Part shown: positions 31,143 to 35,123 of the stretch, piece by piece | How the letters are laid out: each line of letters opens with the position of its first letter | How positions within the stretch are numbered: the stretch's first letter is position 1 | Origin: an uncultured Spirochaetaceae bacterium | GTDB lineage: Bacteria > Spirochaetota > Spirochaetia > Treponematales > Treponemataceae | Assembly (NCBI GenBank): GCA_902766125.1 | Contig: CACXCG010000035.1 | Span: 1-35,123, forward strand | Length of the DNA stretch: 35,123 bases | Direction: 5' to 3' | Notes under the pieces: generated by a model | Told to the model about the DNA's origin: nothing | Seen by the model: only the letters and a program-made list of their open reading frames with translations | Database searches by the model: none | Translations under genes and position numbers: made by a program

Positions 31143-32195
31143 TTACTGAATTATTTCTTTGCGTGCACTGCGGGTGTGATGCTGTACTTTTTCTTCGTAC
31201 ATAGCCTTATCTGATTCAACCAGCAGGTCTTCAATAGAGAAAGCTTTTTCGTTAAAGGGTTCGTATCCCATACTGATTTTAAGACGGTACGGGCAGTCGT
31301 GTTCTTCATGCCACTTTTCTTCTGCAGCACTCAGACGTTCTCTTACGCGGGGAATAAGTTCATCAGTAAGACCAGTTGCAACAATGACAAACTCATCGCC
31401 ACCCATTCGGCCAATCAGGTCGTTATCACGGAACACAGAACGCAGCAGTTTTGCCATGCCTTTGATTGCATCGTCTCCGGCTTCGTGACCGTATGTATCG
31501 TTGATTGCCTTAAGTCCATCCATATCAGCAAACACAACCATACCGGTGCGTTCCATTTCAAGTGCAAGATTGATTGACTCCTGGCCAAGCGTCAGAACAC
31601 CGCGACGGTTCAAAAGCCCCGTAAGTTCATCTTTGTATGACATGTCGGTAAGTTCAGAATTGGTTTCTTCGAGTGTATGCAGCATATAGCGCTGCTGCTT
31701 AGTCATTGCGGCAGTTGCAGTATACAGAATGGACTGGTCAAGCGAACGGCCCACAATGGTAAACAGAAGTTCTTCAACAAGCGGATGCATGTGTCCGCCT
31801 TCGTACAGCATGTATCCGAATACCGAATGTCCGTGAGTTAATGCACGCCACTCAAGATCATGTTCTTCTTTGAAAACACCCTTGGGAATCAGATTGTCCT
31901 GGGGATTAAAAGTCACGCTGGTAGAGATAGAATCATCAAGCTGTATTCCGTTTTCGTACCACATAATCAGTTCGGCACGAGAAGGCATATCATAATCTTT
32001 TCCGTTATATCCTATCTGCTTTTCAAAAATGACAACTGCACAGGCACTTACCCCCAGTACAGGAAGCTGTTTACGCAGAGACAGCACCGCCTGTCGTATA
32101 GGCTGAATGTCACTGTGAGAATTCAAAAACTGGCGGATAAGAGACAGCTGAGGCTTAAGCTCAGAAATGTCCATATTAGCAGGAGCTGCGCTCAT
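31143..32195 (-). CDS. Diguanylate cyclase (GGDEF protein)
   Basis: 350 residues from ATG at 32195. An ATG 5 codons upstream (32210) lies on the far side of the -10 box and is rejected. The C-terminal ~165 residues are a GGDEF domain: DELTGLLNRRG, FADMDGLKAINDTYGH, and RMGGDEFVIVA, with the inhibitory I-site RDND five residues before GGDEF, so product inhibition is expected. It makes cyclic di-GMP from GTP. The N-terminal ~180 residues form a soluble, probably sensory domain (MWYENGIQLDDSISTS, FGYMLYEGGHMHPLVEELL) of no family I can name. No membrane segment. The message appears leaderless. Confidence 0.9.
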   Translation of the reverse strand: MSAAPANMDISELKPQLSLIRQFLNSHSDIQPIRQAVLSLRKQLPVLGVSACAVVIFEKQIGYNGKDYDMPSRAELIMWYENGIQLDDSISTSVTFNPQDNLIPKGVFKEEHDLEWRALTHGHSVFGYMLYEGGHMHPLVEELLFTIVGRSLDQSILYTATAAMTKQQRYMLHTLEETNSELTDMSYKDELTGLLNRRGVLTLGQESINLALEMERTGMVVFADMDGLKAINDTYGHEAGDDAIKGMAKLLRSVFRDNDLIGRMGGDEFVIVATGLTDELIPRVRERLSAAEEKWHEEHDCPYRLKISMGYEPFNEKAFSIEDLLVESDKAMYEEKVQHHTRSARKEIIQ

Positions 32196-32201
32196 ACTGT
32201 T

Positions 32202-32230
32202 ATTATACATAGAGACAGCCCAATTTGCAA
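32202..32230 (-). promoter_or_regulatory. Diguanylate cyclase promoter, leaderless type
   Basis: Minus strand: -35 TTGCAA (plus 32225-32230), 17-bp spacer, consensus -10 TATAAT (plus 32202-32207), 6 nt to the ATG at 32195. No ribosome site. The promoter fills the gap after the GNAT gene. Confidence 0.7.
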
Positions 32231-32236
32231 GTAAAA

Positions 32237-33100
32237 CTATCGTTTATAGTAACAGATACAGTAGGCAGAAAACGGGGTAAAGCCGGCTTTTTTGTATGCA
32301 GTACAGGCAGCAGTGTTGTTTCTGTCAACATACAGTACCGCTGTTTTATGCTGCTGTTTTGCTTCACCGGCAATGTGATTTGCAAGAAGTGTTGCATAGC
32401 CGCAGTTACGGGACCGGGGAAATGTGTATACGCGCGAAATCCGTAGATACGATGGAGTCTGAGCATCAATGCAGGCAGCACAGACAATGCTACCGTCAGT
32501 TTCAACAAGCCGGTACATATTTTTTGAAATGTTACGGATGACAGAACGGCGTTCCAGGCTTTCCCTGTCTTCTATTTTGTCTTTGAACCACGCAGGAGCA
32601 ACTTCTTCTTTCAAAAATGCAAGATGCATGCAAAGCACGGTATCTGAATCAGCTTCGGTTGCAGTGCGTACGGTAGCATTCTTCTTTACTGCGAAAGGTT
32701 CAGTGCATTCCATGAGCATAAAAGAGCGTGTTTCATCGGGCGTACCGGAAAGTGTTTTTTTCAATGCACGCGTCACCAGCAGTACCGACTGCTCTTGTCC
32801 CGCAACACACGTTACCGCAGCATCCTTAAAAAATGCAGACAGACAGCTGCACACATCCTCATCATCCTGTTCAAACTGACACAGAACCGTTTTTCCGTTA
32901 AACAGAAAAATTCCTTCTATGCAGGAAAATTTATTTTGTACCGTACGGAACACAACATACAGATTCTTATCGTTTAGCACAAAACGTTCAAAGAGAGAAC
33001 AGGCTGTTTTTTCATGCTGAGTTAAAAACGCAACGGCTGCATCGTGTAACTGAGGAACCTGAGAGACAAACGCAACTGAAAGTTCCCCAGTTAAAGCCAT
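32237..33100 (-). CDS. GNAT-family acetyltransferase with an extra N-terminal region
   Basis: 287 residues. The C-terminal ~145 residues are a GNAT domain (ATVRTATEADSDTVLCMH, then ISRVYTFPRSRNCGYATLLA with the RNCGYA acetyl-CoA loop, and VLYVDRNNTAACTAYKKAGF). The N-terminal ~140 residues (VPQLHDAAVAFLTQHEKTAC, then a beta-rich part) are not recognised and may be a degenerate second GNAT-like lobe, as in some two-domain acetyltransferases. The substrate is unknown. The start codon overlaps the stop of the DUF711 gene by one base (TAATG), so the two are translationally coupled. Confidence 0.78.
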   Translation of the reverse strand: MALTGELSVAFVSQVPQLHDAAVAFLTQHEKTACSLFERFVLNDKNLYVVFRTVQNKFSCIEGIFLFNGKTVLCQFEQDDEDVCSCLSAFFKDAAVTCVAGQEQSVLLVTRALKKTLSGTPDETRSFMLMECTEPFAVKKNATVRTATEADSDTVLCMHLAFLKEEVAPAWFKDKIEDRESLERRSVIRNISKNMYRLVETDGSIVCAACIDAQTPSYLRISRVYTFPRSRNCGYATLLANHIAGEAKQQHKTAVLYVDRNNTAACTAYKKAGFTPFSAYCICYYKR

Positions 33101-34461
33101 TAGTTTCTGAATGAATGAATAGGAGCAGGAATTCTTCCGCCGCGGTTGATAAAGTCTGCACAGCCGAATGAGTTAACATCCATAACAGGAGCACCACCCA
33201 GTAATCCGCCAAACTCAACCCAGTCGCCAGCTTTTTTACCCGGAGCAGGAATAAGACGCACGGCAGTAGTTTTGTTGTTAACCATACCGATTGCCATTTC
33301 ATCTGCCATAATACCGGAGATTGTTGTAGCAGGAGTGTCGCCCGGAATTGCAATCATATCAAGTCCGACAGAACAGACACAGGTCATTGCTTCCAGTTTT
33401 TCAAGCGTGATTGAGTGCTGCTTTACTGCGTTAATCATGCCTTCATCTTCACTTACGGGAATGAATGCACCAGAAAGACCACCAACGTTAGTACTTGCCA
33501 TAACGCCGCCCTTCTTTACCATGTCGGTAAGCATGGCAAGTGCCGCGGTAGTACCCGGAGCACCCGCACCCTCAAGACCAATTTCTTCAAGAATACGTGC
33601 AACAGAATCGCCCACTGCAGGAGTAGGTGCCAGTGAAAGATCGAGAATACCAAAATCAACACCCAGACGTTTTGCCGCTTCTGAACCAACCAGCTGACCC
33701 ATGCGCGTAATTTTGAATGCAATCTTTTTGATTCCGTCTGCAAGTTCGTTGATAGGCTTTCCCTTGAACTCACGGGCAGCAGCAAGAATAACACCGGGAC
33801 CAGAAACGCCTACGTTGATTACCGCATCTCCTTCTCCGGGACCATGGAATGCACCCGCCATAAACGGATTGTCTTCAGGAGCATTGGTAAACACAACCAG
33901 TTTTGCACAACCGTTAACCGGAAGGTCTCTTGAAACTTCCGCAGTCTTTTTTATGATTTCGCCCATCAGTTTTACGGCATCCATGTTGATTCCGTTTTTG
34001 GTCGTACCCACATTTACTGATGAACACACGCGTTCAGTAACCCGCAGTGCTTCGGGAATAGATTCTATAAGCACTCTGTCGCCGGGAGTAATGCCCTTCT
34101 GTACCAGAGCAGAAAAACCGCCCACAAAATCGACACCCAGTTCCTTTGCAATTTTATCAAGCGTGACCGCCCATTCCACATACGAATCTTCGCCGCTGGG
34201 TTCTGCCACTAAGCTGATAGGCGTAACCGAAATACGCTTGTTGATGATGGGGACACCGAATTCTTTTTCTATATCCTGGCCCACCTTTACCAGATTGCCC
34301 GCCCGGTGCATGATTTTGTCATACATCTTCTGACGGCTCTTTTTACCGTCTTCGCAGGCACAATCTCGTAACGAAATGCCCATAGTGATTGCGCGGACAT
34401 CAAGCTTCTGCCGCATAAACATATTAACTGTTTCTTGAATCTCGTGTGCTGAAAAAATCAT
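33100..34461 (-). CDS. DUF711/UPF0210 (PFL-family) protein
   Basis: 453 residues, the usual length for this conserved family of unknown function, and close to it throughout: [14 protein letters not shown] near the start, [83 protein letters not shown] and [14 protein letters not shown]. The fold is related to pyruvate formate-lyase but the C-terminal glycyl-radical motif is absent. A small ACT-domain protein is often encoded next to it; none is seen here. The gene has no Shine-Dalgarno sequence, and its -10 box ends 6 nt before the ATG. Confidence 0.9.
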   Translation of the reverse strand: MIFSAHEIQETVNMFMRQKLDVRAITMGISLRDCACEDGKKSRQKMYDKIMHRAGNLVKVGQDIEKEFGVPIINKRISVTPISLVAEPSGEDSYVEWAVTLDKIAKELGVDFVGGFSALVQKGITPGDRVLIESIPEALRVTERVCSSVNVGTTKNGINMDAVKLMGEIIKKTAEVSRDLPVNGCAKLVVFTNAPEDNPFMAGAFHGPGEGDAVINVGVSGPGVILAAAREFKGKPINELADGIKKIAFKITRMGQLVGSEAAKRLGVDFGILDLSLAPTPAVGDSVARILEEIGLEGAGAPGTTAALAMLTDMVKKGGVMASTNVGGLSGAFIPVSEDEGMINAVKQHSITLEKLEAMTCVCSVGLDMIAIPGDTPATTISGIMADEMAIGMVNNKTTAVRLIPAPGKKAGDWVEFGGLLGGAPVMDVNSFGCADFINRGGRIPAPIHSFRN

Positions 34462-34467
34462 GGGTTC

Positions 34468-34496
34468 ATTGTATCTTATTGCGATAAATGGGGCAA
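34468..34496 (-). promoter_or_regulatory. DUF711 promoter, leaderless type, with a palindrome in the spacer
   Basis: Minus strand: -35 TTGCCC (plus 34491-34496), 17-bp spacer, -10 TACAAT (plus 34468-34473), 6 nt to the ATG at 34461. The spacer holds the palindromic TTAT-TGCG-ATAA (34477-34488), part of a 20-bp repeat that recurs at 34932. Confidence 0.65.
34474..34493 (+). repeat. 20-bp direct repeat, copy 1
   Basis: TCTTATTGCGATAAATGGGG, identical to copy 2 at 34932-34951. The identity stops sharply at both ends. This copy lies within the DUF711 promoter. Confidence 0.9.
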
Positions 34497-34550
34497 GGGC
34501 GTGTTTTTTTTACATATCTAAACATAATCTCTTATTGAAAAAAAACGTTC

Positions 34551-34578
34551 TTGACAAATATGGGATATATCATATAGT
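34551..34578 (+). promoter_or_regulatory. Promoter and possible autoregulatory site of the HigA-like gene
   Basis: Perfect -35 TTGACA (34551-34556), 16-bp spacer, -10 TATAGT (34573-34578). An ATATG-N8-CATAT inverted repeat (34558-34575), with GATATATC at its core, fills the spacer, as expected for an autoregulating antitoxin. Confidence 0.65.
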
Positions 34579-34623
34579 TTAAAAAAAATACAGGGCAGAA
34601 TTTATTTCCAGAAGAGATGCATA

Positions 34624-34902
34624 ATGACAAAGTTTAACGATTTTCTTGCTGAAGAACTCAAAGACCCAAAATTTAAGGCTGAATACGATGCACTTGAACC
34701 AGAATTTGCTATCATTCAGGCAATGATTGATGCGCGCAAAGAGTCTGGACTTACACAAAAGCAGCTTGCGGAAAAAACCGGAATCAATCAGGCCGACATC
34801 AGTAAACTTGAACGGGGAAACGCTAATCCTTCGCTCAGAACGCTCAAACGACTTGCAGCAGGAATGGGACGAACTCTCAGAGTTGAATTTGCACGAAGAT
34901 AA
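34624..34902 (+). CDS. HigA-like XRE-family helix-turn-helix protein (orphan antitoxin type)
   Basis: 92 residues. The N-terminal FNDFLAEELKDPKFKAEYDAL helix is typical of chromosomal antitoxins paired with RelE/HigB-type toxins. The XRE helix-turn-helix follows: AMIDARKESGLTQKQLAEKT, then GINQADISKLERGNANPSL and LKRLAAGMGRTLRVEF. Antitoxins of this type bind their own promoter, and a fitting palindrome is present. No toxin gene lies on either side: the 162 bp upstream holds only promoters, and the region downstream holds only a short remnant. The gene sits between two perfect 20-bp repeats. Confidence 0.85.
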   Translation: MTKFNDFLAEELKDPKFKAEYDALEPEFAIIQAMIDARKESGLTQKQLAEKTGINQADISKLERGNANPSLRTLKRLAAGMGRTLRVEFARR

Positions 34903-34931
34903 CCTTAGCTAAGACTCCACTAAACACACAG

Positions 34932-34951
34932 TCTTATTGCGATAAATGGGG
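34932..34951 (+). repeat. 20-bp direct repeat, copy 2
   Basis: Identical to 34474-34493, 458 bp further right and beyond the HigA-like gene. Here the flanks lack the -35 and -10 boxes that surround copy 1. Confidence 0.9.
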
Positions 34952-34956
34952 TATAA

Positions 34957-35043
34957 CTAGAAAGTCTTTCTGCACAGATATCAGATTTACAAAAGGCAAT
35001 ACAAGAGCTTTCAGACATAAATGCAAATAATCATGCTAAATAA
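34957..35043 (+). pseudogene. Possible remnant of a coding sequence
   Basis: Between a stop at 34954-34956 and TAA at 35041-35043 lies an open stretch of 28 codons, with no start codon, reading LESLSAQISDLQKAIQELSD and ending NNHAK. It looks like the amphipathic C-terminal helix of a lost protein. It is short enough to be chance. Confidence 0.22.
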
Positions 35044-35072
35044 TTGACGCATAACTTCGACCGTGCTATGCT
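35044..35072 (+). promoter_or_regulatory. Promoter of the gene at 35079, leaderless type
   Basis: -35 TTGACG (35044-35049), 17-bp spacer, extended -10 TGC-TATGCT (TATGCT at 35067-35072), 6 nt to the ATG at 35079. No ribosome site is present. Confidence 0.7.
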
Positions 35073-35078
35073 TTGCAC

Positions 35079-35123
35079 ATGAAAACCTGGCAGATCACAG
35101 AAAAAACAGTAAAACTTATAGGC
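35079..35123 (+). CDS. Start of a gene cut by the window end
   Basis: Fifteen codons are visible (MKTWQITEKTVKLIG). The start is supported by the promoter placed 6 nt before it. The short sequence recalls the N-terminal beta domain of some SGNH-type carbohydrate esterases, but this is too little to identify the product. Confidence 0.5.
   Translation, partial: MKTWQITEKTVKLIG

Noticed and set aside
32196..32210. Upstream ATG at 32210 for the GGDEF protein
   Set aside because: It lies upstream of the consensus -10 box, so the message from this promoter would not contain it.
34904..34913. CTTAGCTAAG palindrome as terminator of the HigA-like gene
   Set aside because: There is no room for a loop and no T-run follows it.
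1..35123. tRNA, rRNA, CRISPR, transposase or prophage genes
   Set aside because: No T-loop/anticodon patterns in gaps, no regularly spaced repeats and no transposase, integrase or phage proteins were seen among the open frames.

Overview
The window looks like chromosomal DNA of a gut- or rumen-type spirochete of the Treponema group. The main reasons are a trans-2-enoyl-CoA reductase very close to the well-studied Treponema denticola enzyme, an anaerobic class III ribonucleotide reductase, outer-membrane and lipoprotein genes of a two-membrane bacterium, and a TPR/endonuclease-fold protein of a type I associate with treponemes. De novo purine (purL), histidine (hisG, hisB) and proline (proA, proB) genes and a GH43 glycosidase point to a free-living or commensal carbohydrate user, not a genome-reduced pathogen. 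No rRNA, tRNA, CRISPR array, prophage or transposase was seen.

Layout. 1-2686 (+): the end of rsmE, a SprT-like metallopeptidase, a secreted Ser/Thr-rich protein and rsmG, with overlapping ends. 2687-7733 (-): an operon hisG, GNAT, hisB, Lrp/AsnC regulator, aminotransferase, TPR protein. 7817-9031 (-): fabV with its own terminator, promoter and palindromic operator. 9266-11621 (+): RluA-type pseudouridine synthase, omptin-type outer-membrane protease, cytidylate-kinase-like protein. 11624-19121 (-): purL, a thioredoxin-fold lipoprotein and two tandem CNNM/CBS membrane proteins. 19166-21481 (-): a hybrid histidine kinase, divergent from a CX5R phosphatase at 21544-22605 (+). 22831-25531 (+): nrdD and nrdG behind a 225-bp control region with NrdR-like and DnaA boxes. 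25480-26991 (-): GH43 glycosidase. 27073-27796 (-): TSCPD protein and glutathione peroxidase, divergent from an OhrR-type regulator at 27912 (+), with two near-identical operators between them. 28518-31138 (+): an unknown gene, proA, proB. 31143-34461 (-): a GGDEF protein, then DUF711 with a GNAT protein. The right end holds an orphan HigA-like regulator between two perfect 20-bp repeats and the start of a further gene.

The most striking pattern is in the promoters. Many genes that head a transcription unit have no Shine-Dalgarno sequence. Instead they have a -35 box, a 17-bp spacer (16 bp for the histidine kinase) and a -10 box ending only 6 to 10 nt before the ATG. In six cases the gap is exactly 6 nt, which predicts leaderless mRNAs starting at the start codon. 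Genes inside operons, and some first genes (fabV, nrdD, the GH43 gene, the peroxidase, the OhrR gene), keep normal ribosome binding sites, so two modes of initiation appear to coexist. The signal also fixes several start codons.

Gene packing is tight: convergent genes end within 0-4 nt of each other or overlap, and only one clear intrinsic terminator was found (after fabV). No gap exceeds 300 bases. The largest, 9032-9265 and 22606-22830, are both regulatory and are described below.
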